From the NCBI RefSeq assembly GCF_003634015.1, contig NZ_RBII01000001.1, positions 1,612,001 through 1,676,000 on the forward strand: a stretch of DNA of 64,000 nt, given 5' to 3'. The notes beneath the pieces were generated by a model. The model was not told the origin of the DNA, searched no databases, and saw nothing but the letters and a program-made list of their open reading frames with translations. This DNA comes from Litorimonas taeanensis (GTDB lineage: Bacteria; Pseudomonadota; Alphaproteobacteria; Caulobacterales; Maricaulaceae). This document shows positions 52,773 through 62,180 of this stretch, piece after piece (the stretch's first letter is position 1; each line of letters starts with the position of its first letter). A program made the translations under genes and the position numbers.

Positions 52773-54614
52773 CTAGTTGTTGTCATCTTCTTCTTCGTCA
52801 TGAGACATATAATTAGCTTCACCACTGAGCGTTTCTTTAAGTAGAGCATGACCGCGACGCGCTTTTGAGACAAGAGCCTCCATATCTCCGCGCATTTCAT
52901 AAGCCTCCATGGCGAGCTTGAAATCCATTTCCAGAAACTTATCGGAAAGGTCTCTGGCTTTGTCCTCACTGAACCCCAAATAAGTCAACGCCTTGCGGCC
53001 CATCGCCAATCCCCCGCGGACCGTCTCACGTTCCGCAAAGTCGACATCCTCTGCCAATAAGTCGAATAGATGTCCCCGGTTACGCGCACGCGCAACAATT
53101 TTAGCCTTAGGGAAATGCTCACGTATCTCATGAACGGTTTGAGTAACTTTATCGCGGTCATCCATCGCCACTATAATTACATCGGCTTTGGCTGCCCCAG
53201 CTTTATGCAATAAATCAACGTCTGAAGCGTCGCCGTAATACACACGATGACCAAATTGCTTTAAAAAATCTATGTGGTCGCCATCATTATCAATAATGGT
53301 CGTGGCTATATTTTGTGTATGTAAAAGACGCCCAGCCAATTGCCCAACACGGCCAAACCCCAAGACAAGAACGCGGCTCCCCTCATCTATCGGCGGCTCG
53401 CCCGTTAATGATTGAGTGGCAAATAAGGGCGAGATAAATTTATCAAAGATCAATATCAGAATAGGCGTTAACCCCATCGAAAGTGCAATGACCGCCGTTA
53501 AAAGTGTTGAGGTTTCCGCAGATATTGCGCCCTCTGTCAAAGCGAACTGAAACAGTACAAATCCAAATTCACCTGCTTGGCACAAAAGCGTGGCGAATAA
53601 GATACGGCTAGACAATACGAGCTTAAACACCGCACCAATTACGTAGAGCACAAGGAACTTCACGCCTATCAGTCCCGCTACCAGACCAAAGATAAGAGCA
53701 GGTTTTTCGGCCAAAGTCGCAAAATCAAGTGACATACCGACCGAGATAAAAAACAAGCCCAGAAGCAATGCTTTAAATGGCTCTATGTCCCGCTCTAATT
53801 GGTGCCGATACTCAGAATCCGCCAAAACCACTCCGGCTATGAACGCCCCTAATGCGGCTGAAAGGCCCAGCCAATTCATCAATAATGCCGCTCCAATAAC
53901 AAGCAGAAGCGCCATGGCCGTAAAGGTTTCCCTCACTTTACTTCGCGCAATAATTTTAAAAATAGGCCGTAAGAGTATGCGGCCTGCTATGATCATTCCG
54001 GCAAATACACCAAAAATACTAAGAGCCCACCACAGCCCTTCGGGGCCGTGAACGTCTTCAGCGTGAGCGCTATCTATAACGGCGCCATAACCTGTCATTG
54101 TCGCTAGGAACGGCAGCGCCGCAATCATGGCAATCACTATAACGTCTTGGAATAAAAGAACTGAAAAACCAGACTGCCCAGCAACCTCGTTCATCATACC
54201 CCTGTCTTGCATGATTTGCAGGGCGATGGCTGTGGACGACAGCGCCAAAGCCATGCCGATTGTAATGGCTTCGCCCAAAGGGTGATTAAATCCATAATGT
54301 GCGACTAAAGCAATTATCAGAGAGCTTGCCCCGACTTGTAAGCCCCCTAGACCCAAAAGGCGGGATCGCATGTTCCAAAGTTCTTTCGGCTTTAATTCCA
54401 ATCCAATAAGAAACAGCATCATAACAACGCCGAACTCTGAAAAGTGCAAAATCGTTATGGGGTCTGAAATCGCGCCAAGCACATAAGGCCCAATGATAAC
54501 GCCTGCAATTAAATAGCCGATAACAGAACCAAGCCCTGACAGCTTTGAGAGTGGCACCAGCACGCAAGCCGCAGCTAGGAATATAAATACAGAAAATAAA
54601 AGACTACCTTCCAT
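52773..54614 (-). CDS. Kef-type CPA2 cation:proton antiporter with TrkA-N domain
   Basis: 613 residues: an N-terminal CPA2 exchanger domain of about 12 membrane helices (1-385), then a cytoplasmic Rossmann TrkA-N/RCK domain (about 400-515; VLVLGFGRVGQLAGRLLHTQ). A short charged tail ends with an acidic run. This is the KefB/KefC layout of glutathione-gated K+ efflux; the exact ion and ligand are not shown. A start one base after the ATP12-family gene suggests cotranscription. Confidence 0.92.
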   Translation of the reverse strand: MEGSLLFSVFIFLAAACVLVPLSKLSGLGSVIGYLIAGVIIGPYVLGAISDPITILHFSEFGVVMMLFLIGLELKPKELWNMRSRLLGLGGLQVGASSLIIALVAHYGFNHPLGEAITIGMALALSSTAIALQIMQDRGMMNEVAGQSGFSVLLFQDVIVIAMIAALPFLATMTGYGAVIDSAHAEDVHGPEGLWWALSIFGVFAGMIIAGRILLRPIFKIIARSKVRETFTAMALLLVIGAALLMNWLGLSAALGAFIAGVVLADSEYRHQLERDIEPFKALLLGLFFISVGMSLDFATLAEKPALIFGLVAGLIGVKFLVLYVIGAVFKLVLSSRILFATLLCQAGEFGFVLFQFALTEGAISAETSTLLTAVIALSMGLTPILILIFDKFISPLFATQSLTGEPPIDEGSRVLVLGFGRVGQLAGRLLHTQNIATTIIDNDGDHIDFLKQFGHRVYYGDASDVDLLHKAGAAKADVIIVAMDDRDKVTQTVHEIREHFPKAKIVARARNRGHLFDLLAEDVDFAERETVRGGLAMGRKALTYLGFSEDKARDLSDKFLEMDFKLAMEAYEMRGDMEALVSKARRGHALLKETLSGEANYMSHDEEEDDNN

Positions 54615-54615
54615 A

Positions 54616-55317
54616 TTATATCATCCCCAAAACTTGACCAAGGCGAGTTGTTTCCAATTTTAAAGCCTCAGAAATTTCCGCGGCTTCTTCATCTTCGCCC
54701 CAAAGCTCGATTTGATAAAGTGCGTCTAGTCGCGACACATCGAAAGCCGCGCCAGCCTCTATAGCCTCCTCCATCACAGCCATAGCCAATATGACAGAAC
54801 CGAAGACCGCAATGAAATGCACAAAAAGCGTCAGGCGAATATCATCGAGATTAGCGGCATAGTCTTCCACCGCCCTTAGGCTTGGCTCAGCTTGTTCTAT
54901 GGCAGAAAGCGATTGCGTCGTCTTAAGCGAAACACCCCTCTCTTTTGCCCAGCTAACCCATTCATCCCATTGCGCGTTCTGACGTTCGATTAAGATGCGG
55001 GGCTGTGGGGCACGATAGCAAAGCAGATCCGTCTTGGCATAACGACGGGCTTCTTCAATCAAAGCGGGGCGATTATCTGGTGTTTGTTCAATCGCCACAT
55101 TTGTCAGGCGCGTTATAGGCATAGTTGGCGGCAAAATGTGTTCGCCTTGCGCTTCCCATTCTTGCGCGACAGCTTCCGCCAGTGCCTTACTCGGCAGTAA
55201 TAGCGTTTTCTTACCAGGGGTTTTGAGCGTGTAGACGTCAAGCTTCACGACAAAATCATGACCCAATGGCGCCGTCGATACCGCCTTATAAAATCGTTTA
55301 TTGTTCTTCTTGGCCAT
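54616..55317 (-). CDS. ATP12-family F1-ATPase assembly chaperone
   Basis: About 233 residues. In mitochondria ATP12 binds free F1 alpha subunit; alphaproteobacteria carry the homologue. Visible family parts are the N-terminal RFYKAVSTAPLGHDFVVKLD region, VAQEWEAQGEHILPPTMPITRL (Ala-Glu-Trp type motif) and ALYQIELWGEDEEA at the C-terminus. Start at 55317 overlaps the pseudouridine synthase stop by one base (TAATG). Presence of this gene supports an alphaproteobacterial origin. Confidence 0.9.
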   Translation of the reverse strand: MAKKNNKRFYKAVSTAPLGHDFVVKLDVYTLKTPGKKTLLLPSKALAEAVAQEWEAQGEHILPPTMPITRLTNVAIEQTPDNRPALIEEARRYAKTDLLCYRAPQPRILIERQNAQWDEWVSWAKERGVSLKTTQSLSAIEQAEPSLRAVEDYAANLDDIRLTLFVHFIAVFGSVILAMAVMEEAIEAGAAFDVSRLDALYQIELWGEDEEAAEISEALKLETTRLGQVLGMI

Positions 55318-56306
55318 TATTGAAGCGAGTCCCAATCGACATCATCTTGTGACATATTGAAAGCCAACATGTTAAAGGCGTTGTCCATATGTTTAGGCAA
55401 GGGCGCTACAAGCGTTAGGTCTGGCTTTCCCTCTCTCGGAATAGTTAAACTGCGCGCGTGCAAATGTAGAATATTTTCAAGTCCGCCTGGCATAGGGCGG
55501 TCTGTCATATATTTTGGGTCGCCTGCAATCGGCGCGCCAAGCAATTGCATATGCAATCTAAGCTGATGCGTACGGCCCGTTAAAGGCATCATAATAACCC
55601 AAGCCGCTTTTTGACCTGCATTCGCCTGTACGTGATAAAGTGTTTTCGCATGTTTTGCATTTGGCGCGCCGTGTCGGACAGGTTCCATGACCTCTTTCCC
55701 CTCGTGAATATTGCCAAAACGATTATCTAAGCGCCCCTTGGCCATATAGCCTTTGATTTCGCCCGCGCGCGGATGCGGAACACCATTTGTCACGCCCCAA
55801 TATATTTTTTGCGCGCGGCGACTTTGAAAGGCGCGGCCCGCCCATTTCGCGCTCGCCGCTGATTTTGCAATTAAGAGAACCCCAGATGTATCACGGTCAA
55901 GGCGATGCACGAGACGACAGCCTTCGCCTAATGCAGGCAACATACCGTCTATGTGGCGTGTCGTTTTAGACCCGCCCTGCACAGCAAGACCCGCAGGTTT
56001 ATTCAGCGCAATTAAATCTGAGTCTTCATAAATGACGAGCCCCCGCATAAAGGATTTGTCTCTATCGTTAACGGGGCTAACCTCTTTAATCTCGCTCGGG
56101 TCAGGAAGCGGGGGTATGCGTACAGACTGTCCAGCTTCAAGACGGAAATTCCCTTTGGCCCGTTTACCATCCACACGAAGTTGACCTGTGCGTAGCAGCT
56201 TTTCCACACGCCCATGCGCAATATGAGGAAAAAGCCGTTTGAACCACCGGTCAAGCCGAGAACCATCATCGGTTTCAGGTACGACTAAAATTTGAACACC
56301 GCTCAT
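55317..56306 (-). CDS. RluA-family 23S rRNA pseudouridine synthase
   Basis: 329 residues: an S4 RNA-binding domain (about 17-75) followed by the catalytic domain. The catalytic Asp is in CRLVHRLDRDTSGVLLIAKS, near residue 138; GRTHQLRLHMQLLGAPIAGD near 235 is the second RluA signature. Domain order and length fit RluC (positions 955/2504/2580 type), but the exact target uridines cannot be read from sequence. It starts 13 bases after the crcB stop. Confidence 0.92.
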   Translation of the reverse strand: MSGVQILVVPETDDGSRLDRWFKRLFPHIAHGRVEKLLRTGQLRVDGKRAKGNFRLEAGQSVRIPPLPDPSEIKEVSPVNDRDKSFMRGLVIYEDSDLIALNKPAGLAVQGGSKTTRHIDGMLPALGEGCRLVHRLDRDTSGVLLIAKSAASAKWAGRAFQSRRAQKIYWGVTNGVPHPRAGEIKGYMAKGRLDNRFGNIHEGKEVMEPVRHGAPNAKHAKTLYHVQANAGQKAAWVIMMPLTGRTHQLRLHMQLLGAPIAGDPKYMTDRPMPGGLENILHLHARSLTIPREGKPDLTLVAPLPKHMDNAFNMLAFNMSQDDVDWDSLQ

Positions 56307-56319
56307 TATATATTACCAA

Positions 56320-56706
56320 TCAGGAAGAAAATATCAGTCGTGAAAGCCACAGGCCTAAAGCCAATGCCGCCAGCGAGACAAAGAGAGAGGCACTAACATA
56401 CGCAAACAAAGGGCCATAGGCTTTTTTCTCAAGCATTGAAAAACTTTCCAATGAAAACGCGCTGAACGTCGTGAAACCGCCTAAAACACCTACACCAAAG
56501 AATAACCGTAGGGATTGACCATTACCCGCCCCTTTAAACGCCAACCAGCCAACGAGTAACCCCATTAAAGCGCTGCCAATAATGTTCGCGCTTAAGGTAC
56601 CCACTGGAAACCCAGGGCCAAAGAGCCGCAAAGAAAGACCAGATAAAATGTGCCGCCCGCTTGCGCCTATAGCGCCGCCTAATGCCACTAATAATAGGTT
56701 ATACAT
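56320..56706 (-). CDS. crcB: Fluoride channel CrcB/Fluc
   Basis: 128 residues with four hydrophobic helices, typical of the dual-topology dimeric fluoride channel. The family motifs are GGAIGASGRHILSGL near residue 10, GTLSANIIGSALMGLLVG near 38 and GGFTTFSAFSLE near 76, which includes the pore Phe and Ser/Thr track. I checked the 65 bases upstream for a fluoride riboswitch and saw none. Confidence 0.95.
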   Translation of the reverse strand: MYNLLLVALGGAIGASGRHILSGLSLRLFGPGFPVGTLSANIIGSALMGLLVGWLAFKGAGNGQSLRLFFGVGVLGGFTTFSAFSLESFSMLEKKAYGPLFAYVSASLFVSLAALALGLWLSRLIFSS

Positions 56707-56771
56707 GCGTATCTCTTAAGCGAGGTCAGCTCTGAGTGCCATTAAAAACAGGCTTGAGATTCTATATCGGT

Positions 56772-58085
56772 TTAACGAGGGTCTGATTTTTTCAACATTC
56801 GTAAATTTTCCCAGTGCGTCAGGCGCTCTGAAATATCCTTCTCTGCACCGTCCCCTTTAGGTTGATAGAATGTCTGGCGAGACATGCCTTCAGGGAAATA
56901 ATCTTGTCCAGAAAAACCTTCAACAGTGTCTGGGTCATATTGATAGCCTGCCCCATACCCTAGATCTTTCATAAGTTTTGTCGGGGCATTCATGATATGG
57001 GCGGGCGGCGCTAATGACCCCGTTTCATTCGCAGATCGTTGCGCCGCCTTAAAGGCAACATAAACAGCATTTGATTTTGGCGCAGAGGCTAAATGCACAA
57101 CGGTTTGCGCCAAAGCTAGCTCCCCTTCGGGCGTGCCCAATAATTGATAAGCTGAAAGCGAAGCCATTGCAGCGGGTAACGCCGTTGGGTCTGCTAAACC
57201 TATATCCTCGCTCGCCATTCGCACCAAACGGCGCGCCAGATATATTGGGTCTTCGCCGCCACCAAGCATACGGGCCAACCAGTATAGAGCCGCATCAGGA
57301 TCAGAACCACGAATGGATTTATGCAAGGCCGAAATGAGATTATAATGATGTTCTCCGCCTTTATCATAATGGGCGCGGCGCTTTTGCAATATTTGGGCAA
57401 CGCCATCGGCGTCGTAGTGAGAACCCTCTGCATAATTAAATAAAATTTCGGCAAGACTCAAAGAATACCGCCCATCGCCATCCGCCATATCAATTATGGC
57501 TTGGCGCCCCTCTTCGGTGACAGGCAATCGTTTCTTTAAATGTAATTCTGCGCGCTTTAGCAAGCCTGACAAGGCGGCATCATCCAACCGCTTCAAAACA
57601 TAAACCTGCGCTCTTGAGAGCAAAGCGCTATTAAGTTCAAAGCTTGGATTTTCTGTCGTAGCACCAATAAGCGTTATTGTCCCATTTTCCACATAAGGCA
57701 GAAAGCCATCTTGTTGGGATTTATTAAAACGATGAATTTCATCGACAAATAAGAGGGTGCCTCGCCCCGTACTGCGCCTGGCTGTTGCTGTTTCAAAAAC
57801 TTTGCGTAAATCGGCGACACCTGAAAAAACGGCGGAAAGCTGGACAAACTCCATATCCGCATGATCCGCGATTATGCGGGCCAATGTCGTCTTACCAACG
57901 CCGGGTGGCCCCCACAAAATCAACGAGCTAAGCCTTCCGCTATCAAGCATACGCCGCAGAGGTGCTCCTTCTGCCAAAAGGTGATCTTGCCCAATCACCT
58001 CCCCCAATGTCGTGGGGCGAAGCGCATCAGCCAAAGGGCGTGGTGCATTATTTTCAAGGCCAGCGGCGGCAAATAGGTCTGAGAT
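56772..58085 (-). CDS. rarA: Replication-associated recombination protein RarA (MgsA), probable AUC start
   Basis: An AAA+ clamp-loader-like ATPase acting at stalled forks. Walker A is GPPGVGKTT, Walker B is FVDEIHRFNKSQQD, and sensor-1 is GATTENPSFELNSALLSRA. Homologues begin M(S/T)DLFxAAGLE; here the same frame reads ISDLFAAAGLENNAPRPLAD with ATC at 58085, where ATG is expected. GGAGG lies eight bases upstream. The next in-frame candidate, TTG at 58034, would cut off conserved residues. There is no ATG or GTG upstream before the stop. About 437 residues. Confidence 0.9.
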   Translation of the reverse strand: MSDLFAAAGLENNAPRPLADALRPTTLGEVIGQDHLLAEGAPLRRMLDSGRLSSLILWGPPGVGKTTLARIIADHADMEFVQLSAVFSGVADLRKVFETATARRSTGRGTLLFVDEIHRFNKSQQDGFLPYVENGTITLIGATTENPSFELNSALLSRAQVYVLKRLDDAALSGLLKRAELHLKKRLPVTEEGRQAIIDMADGDGRYSLSLAEILFNYAEGSHYDADGVAQILQKRRAHYDKGGEHHYNLISALHKSIRGSDPDAALYWLARMLGGGEDPIYLARRLVRMASEDIGLADPTALPAAMASLSAYQLLGTPEGELALAQTVVHLASAPKSNAVYVAFKAAQRSANETGSLAPPAHIMNAPTKLMKDLGYGAGYQYDPDTVEGFSGQDYFPEGMSRQTFYQPKGDGAEKDISERLTHWENLRMLKKSDPR

Positions 58086-58100
58086 TGTGTAATCCTCCGA

Positions 58101-59552
58101 TCAATCAGTACGCGGTAAATATCGCGTCGGAAGCTTACCAATTCTACCATTACGGTCGACGGATAATTCCCATCCTTCATCAACATCTATAGTCGCAAGC
58201 AAGCTCTCAACTTGGCGAGTTGAGTCAATGTCAGTGCCATTAAGGGAAATAAGAAAATCCCCCGGCCTCAGGCGGTTATAGTTCGCGGCGCTTCTGCCTT
58301 CGACTTTTAAAACCATAACGCCCTTCAAATAGGGGTCGAACCCTAATTCTTCGCCCAAGGCTGGGCTCATATTAACGACGGTTGCTCCGTCAAAAGGATG
58401 ATAACCTTCTAGCTTTCGTTCATCACGCGCTGGCGATTCCTGTGGGATATCTGTTTTAACACCAATCGTGCGCTCTTTGCCTTCGCGGAAATACACAATA
58501 TCAGCTCTATCGCCCTTACGAAGAGTGGCGAGTTTAAAGCGAAGCCCACTATCATCATTAACCGCAGTCCCATCGACAGATAAAATCACATCTCCTTTTT
58601 CAAGGCCCGCCCTATCCGCTGGTCCGCCCGGTAAGACTTCGTTGATGACCGTCCCCTTAGAACGATCCAATCCGAGCGCGGCCGCCATCGTCGCATCAAC
58701 CGCATTAGTCCGCGCGCCAATCCAAGGCCGCACAATACGTCCCTCTGTCAGAGCGCTATCGACGGCGCGGCTTACGAGTTCAGAGGGGATAGCAAAGCCA
58801 ATCCCGTTTGACCCGCCAGAACGCGAGAAAATGGCCGTGTTCACCCCCACCAACTCGCCGGATAAATCAACAAGCGCACCGCCTGAGTTTCCTGGGTTCA
58901 CAGCCGCATCAGTCTGAATAAAGGATGATACATCCGTCACATTCGTACGCCCCATTGCTGAAACGATACCGCTTGTAACGGTCTGACCAACACCAAACGG
59001 ATTCCCGATGGCTAACACAATATCACCGATTTCAAGGTCTTCACCTGCGCTTTGAATCGCGAGGGCAGGTAAACGCTCACCTTTCGTATCAATACGCAAA
59101 ACGGCCACATCGATTTCTTCGTCCTGCGCTATAATTTCCGCGGGGAATTCACGGCGATCATTTAAAACAACGCGCAACTCATCCGCGCCTTTCACCACAT
59201 GCGCATTCGTAACGATAATTCCATTAGAGCGTACAATCACGCCAGAACCTAAAGAGTTTTCTACTCGCTCTTGCGGCGCGCGGCGCATGCCAAACATTTG
59301 TTCAAAGAAATCAGACCGTCCGCGAGACCTTACGGTGCGCGACGTAAAGACATTAACTACAGCAGGCGCCGTTTGCTTAACAACAGGGGCATAAGAGAGC
59401 TGCACCTGCGCCTGAGAGGTTGGGACAACGCGGTCTGGTAAATCAACAGGAAACTGCGCTTGTGCCGTCGTCGTGGAAAGCAAAGTCGCAGAGAGCGCTG
59501 TCCCGCTGCTTATTAATGCCGTAGCTAGAAAAGAGAGAATAGATTTTTTCAT
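58101..59552 (-). CDS. DegP/DegQ-type periplasmic serine protease
   Basis: A 483-residue HtrA protease/chaperone. Signal peptide 1-32 (TTAQA). Catalytic triad His 118 (VTNAHVV), Asp 148 (EIDVAVLRI) and Ser 223 (NPGNSGGAL). Two PDZ domains follow (about 275-365 and 385-470). It degrades or refolds misfolded envelope proteins. It is upstream of rarA on the same strand with 15 bases between. Assignment to DegP versus DegQ cannot be made. Confidence 0.95.
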   Translation of the reverse strand: MKKSILSFLATALISSGTALSATLLSTTTAQAQFPVDLPDRVVPTSQAQVQLSYAPVVKQTAPAVVNVFTSRTVRSRGRSDFFEQMFGMRRAPQERVENSLGSGVIVRSNGIIVTNAHVVKGADELRVVLNDRREFPAEIIAQDEEIDVAVLRIDTKGERLPALAIQSAGEDLEIGDIVLAIGNPFGVGQTVTSGIVSAMGRTNVTDVSSFIQTDAAVNPGNSGGALVDLSGELVGVNTAIFSRSGGSNGIGFAIPSELVSRAVDSALTEGRIVRPWIGARTNAVDATMAAALGLDRSKGTVINEVLPGGPADRAGLEKGDVILSVDGTAVNDDSGLRFKLATLRKGDRADIVYFREGKERTIGVKTDIPQESPARDERKLEGYHPFDGATVVNMSPALGEELGFDPYLKGVMVLKVEGRSAANYNRLRPGDFLISLNGTDIDSTRQVESLLATIDVDEGWELSVDRNGRIGKLPTRYLPRTD

Positions 59553-59877
59553 AATGGTAAAATAGGGCCCGTCATACGAATTACCAAGCCCTAGTCTGAA
59601 TTATGAGGTAATTTTTAGGTTTACAGCTGTTGATGTATCATCGGTAAAGACCTGAAACTTTCAGCCCTTTTGCATATATATGAAAGAAACCACCACGCCT
59701 TTGTCTGAATCAGCCTCATCCCATCGTCTGGGTAAAACCGCTTGAAGATGCCTATCAATTAATTATAAGCTCAGACTCATTATTGAAGACAAAGAAAGAA
59801 GACTGTTCTCACATTAGCATTGATTGTTTTGCACAGCCTCACTTTTAAACGACACCTCTTGGAAATTAAGAAACCGT
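59553..59877. other. Divergent promoter region degP-like / KAS III
   Basis: 325 bases. AT-rich and without open frames of note. GCATATATATG at about 59671 is a small AT palindrome, perhaps part of a promoter. No clear -35/-10 pair, terminator or RNA gene was recognised. Confidence 0.4.
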
Positions 59878-60840
59878 ATGGCCAGAATCTCTCACATCGA
59901 AACTTTCTTTCCTGAGACCTGTATCCAGAATAAAGACCTAGAAGGCATAGTTGAGGGATTTGATGCTGAAAAAATAAGCAAAAAAATTGGCATTGAAAAA
60001 AGATATATTGTATCAAAAGGACAAACAGCTTTAGACTTAGCAGAAGGCGCCTGTAAAAAGCTTTTAGAAAAAGTCGATTCACAATCAATTGATTGTTTGC
60101 TCCTATGCACACAAAGCCCCGAATATTTCCTCCCAACGACGGCGACTATTTTACAACATAGACTAGGGTTATCAACGAAATGCCCAGCCCTTGACTTTAA
60201 CCTCGGTTGCTCTGGCTACATTTATGGGCTTTCTTTGGCCAAAGGCATGATTGCATCTGGCCAAGCAAAAAAAGTACTTCTGGTTACGTCAGAAACTTAT
60301 TCTGTACATTTGGCACAAGACGATGTTTCCAACAGAAGCATCTTTGGCGATGGCGCAACAGCCACTCTTGTCGAAGACACCCCCACGGACAATTTGGGTC
60401 AGTTCTCTATGGGCACAGATGGCTCGGGCGCTGAAAACTTAATTGTAAGAAACGGCGCAACAAAAAACCCCATTCGGGATGGGTCTGCAGATGATTATTT
60501 ATATATGAACGGCCCCGAAATATTTAACTTCACAATTCAAGCCGTGCCTGACTTGGTTGACGAAGTTTTGGAAAAAAACTCTCTGACGACTGAAACCGTG
60601 GATTATACAATATTCCATCAAGCTAACGAATATATGCTGAAATATCTGCGCAAAAAGTGCCGTATTCCTACAGATAAATTTCACATCGGCATGAAAGACT
60701 ATGGCAATACCGTCTCGTCGACAATCCCCATTGCATTAAAGCAAGCGCTTGACAGTAAAAAGCTGCAAGACGGCAATCAAGTCTTGCTTATTGGCTTTGG
60801 GGTAGGGTATTCGTACGGCGGAACAGTAATCACTGTATAA
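59878..60840 (+). CDS. Beta-ketoacyl-ACP synthase III (KAS III), copy 1
   Basis: 320 residues from the ATG at 59878; the frame runs open upstream without a start. The KAS III triad is complete at near-FabH numbering: Cys 111 (DFNLGCSGYIYGL), His 247 (FHQANEYML) and Asn 277 (YGNTVSSTIP). It would condense an acyl-CoA starter with malonyl-ACP. The dedicated ACP gene next door, and a second KAS III after it, suggest a special acyl product rather than housekeeping fatty acid initiation. Confidence 0.93.
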   Translation: MARISHIETFFPETCIQNKDLEGIVEGFDAEKISKKIGIEKRYIVSKGQTALDLAEGACKKLLEKVDSQSIDCLLLCTQSPEYFLPTTATILQHRLGLSTKCPALDFNLGCSGYIYGLSLAKGMIASGQAKKVLLVTSETYSVHLAQDDVSNRSIFGDGATATLVEDTPTDNLGQFSMGTDGSGAENLIVRNGATKNPIRDGSADDYLYMNGPEIFNFTIQAVPDLVDEVLEKNSLTTETVDYTIFHQANEYMLKYLRKKCRIPTDKFHIGMKDYGNTVSSTIPIALKQALDSKKLQDGNQVLLIGFGVGYSYGGTVITV

Positions 60841-60867
60841 ACTACATAATGACTTATAGGGCGCATA

Positions 60868-61098
60868 ATGGAACTAGATAAATTTTTAGAAGAGCTAACA
60901 GAAGTATTAGAGCTCGACGACACTTTGACGGTAGAATCTCCATTGGACGAAGAAAATGGTTATGATTCTCTTGGCGTATTAAGTGTGATTGCCCTTGTTG
61001 ATGAAAACTTCGGAATCTCTCTTTCTGGCGAAGTCTTAAGCGAGTTGAAATCAGTTAAGGAACTTATTTCCTTAATTGGGGAAGACAAAATAACTTAA
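60868..61098 (+). CDS. Acyl carrier protein (specialised)
   Basis: A 76-residue acidic four-helix ACP. The phosphopantetheine Ser is residue 34 in GYDSLGVLSVI (canonical DSL motif). AGGGCG lies before the ATG. It lies between two KAS III genes, so it probably carries their product. It is not the housekeeping AcpP: the flanking fabD/fabG/fabF genes are missing, and the helix-2 sequence (LGVLSVIALVDENFGI) differs from AcpP. Confidence 0.93.
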   Translation: MELDKFLEELTEVLELDDTLTVESPLDEENGYDSLGVLSVIALVDENFGISLSGEVLSELKSVKELISLIGEDKIT

Positions 61099-61116
61099 GC
61101 ATTGCGATAATCATAC

Positions 61117-62175
61117 ATGGCCTTTTTGAAATACAGTAAAGCCTCCATTACTGGAATGGTGAGCTGTTACCCACCTAACATTATTGATAATTTGACAGTC
61201 TCACCCCTCCTTACGGAAAAAGAGGCTGCGAAGGTCGTGAAAGCTACTGGCATCAAGGAACGCCGATTTGTCTCAGAGGGCGTTTGTGCGTCCGATCTTT
61301 GCGCGCAAGCGGCTGAACACCTTCTGGATGACATGGGAATTGATAGAGACAGTATTGATGTCTTAATTTTCCTCTCCCAAACTCCAGATTATTTGGGCGT
61401 TCCTGCAACATCTTGCGCGCTACAAGCACGGCTTGGACTTTCCACTGAAACCGCCGCATTTGACATGGTGCTTGGCTGTTCAGGTTTCATATATGCCTTA
61501 TCGACTGCCTACGCCTATGTAGAAGCAGGCGCTAAAAGAGTTTTATTGCTCGTAGGGGAAACTATGAGTGACTTTACCTCACTTGAGGACAGGACCACGG
61601 CCTTGTTGTTTGGCGATGGTGGGGCTGCTATCATGGTTGAAGGCAAAGACACAGCATCGACAAGTTACTTCTCTTTACGGACCGACGGCAAAGGGACCGA
61701 CGCTATTAAAATCCCTAGTGGTGGATATAGATCCCCCTCAAATGCAGAGAACGTACAATTACAAACCTTTGAAGACGGAAGCCGAAGAACTGGCCTTCAT
61801 GTTACGATGGATGGGATGAAAGTGTTTGACTTCACAATGAAAGAAGTCGTTCAAAACATACAATCGGTATTATCCTTTGCCGAAGTAGATATCGACGATG
61901 TAGATACGTTTTTCATGCATCAAGCGAATAAGTTCATGCTGAATATGTTTGCCAAAAAATTGAAAATTGCCAAAGAGAAAATGCCTATCTCCATTCATAA
62001 ATTTGGTAATACAAGCACAGTCTCTATTCCTCTAACAATTACAGATCATATACAAGAAGGCGGACACAAACCGCTAAATAGCATTCTCTGCGGATACGGC
62101 TCCGGTCTATCTTGGGGAACCGCCTATCTTGATATGAGCTCTTGTACTTTATACAAACAAATCGAGTATAAGTAA
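61117..62175 (+). CDS. Beta-ketoacyl-ACP synthase III (KAS III), copy 2
   Basis: 352 residues with the complete triad Cys 121 (DMVLGCSGFIYAL), His 268 (MHQANKFML) and Asn 298 (FGNTSTVSIP). It differs clearly from copy 1, and has a 15-20 residue insertion near 200-225 and a C-terminal tail. Both copies look catalytically able, so they may use different starters or act in successive rounds, or form a heterodimer. The next gene starts six bases later. Confidence 0.92.
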   Translation: MAFLKYSKASITGMVSCYPPNIIDNLTVSPLLTEKEAAKVVKATGIKERRFVSEGVCASDLCAQAAEHLLDDMGIDRDSIDVLIFLSQTPDYLGVPATSCALQARLGLSTETAAFDMVLGCSGFIYALSTAYAYVEAGAKRVLLLVGETMSDFTSLEDRTTALLFGDGGAAIMVEGKDTASTSYFSLRTDGKGTDAIKIPSGGYRSPSNAENVQLQTFEDGSRRTGLHVTMDGMKVFDFTMKEVVQNIQSVLSFAEVDIDDVDTFFMHQANKFMLNMFAKKLKIAKEKMPISIHKFGNTSTVSIPLTITDHIQEGGHKPLNSILCGYGSGLSWGTAYLDMSSCTLYKQIEYK

Positions 62176-62180
62176 TATCA

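Noticed and set aside
56707-56771. Possible fluoride riboswitch upstream of crcB
   Set aside because: The region lacks the conserved GGNGATGG start and the pseudoknot pattern of the crcB motif, and it is very short.
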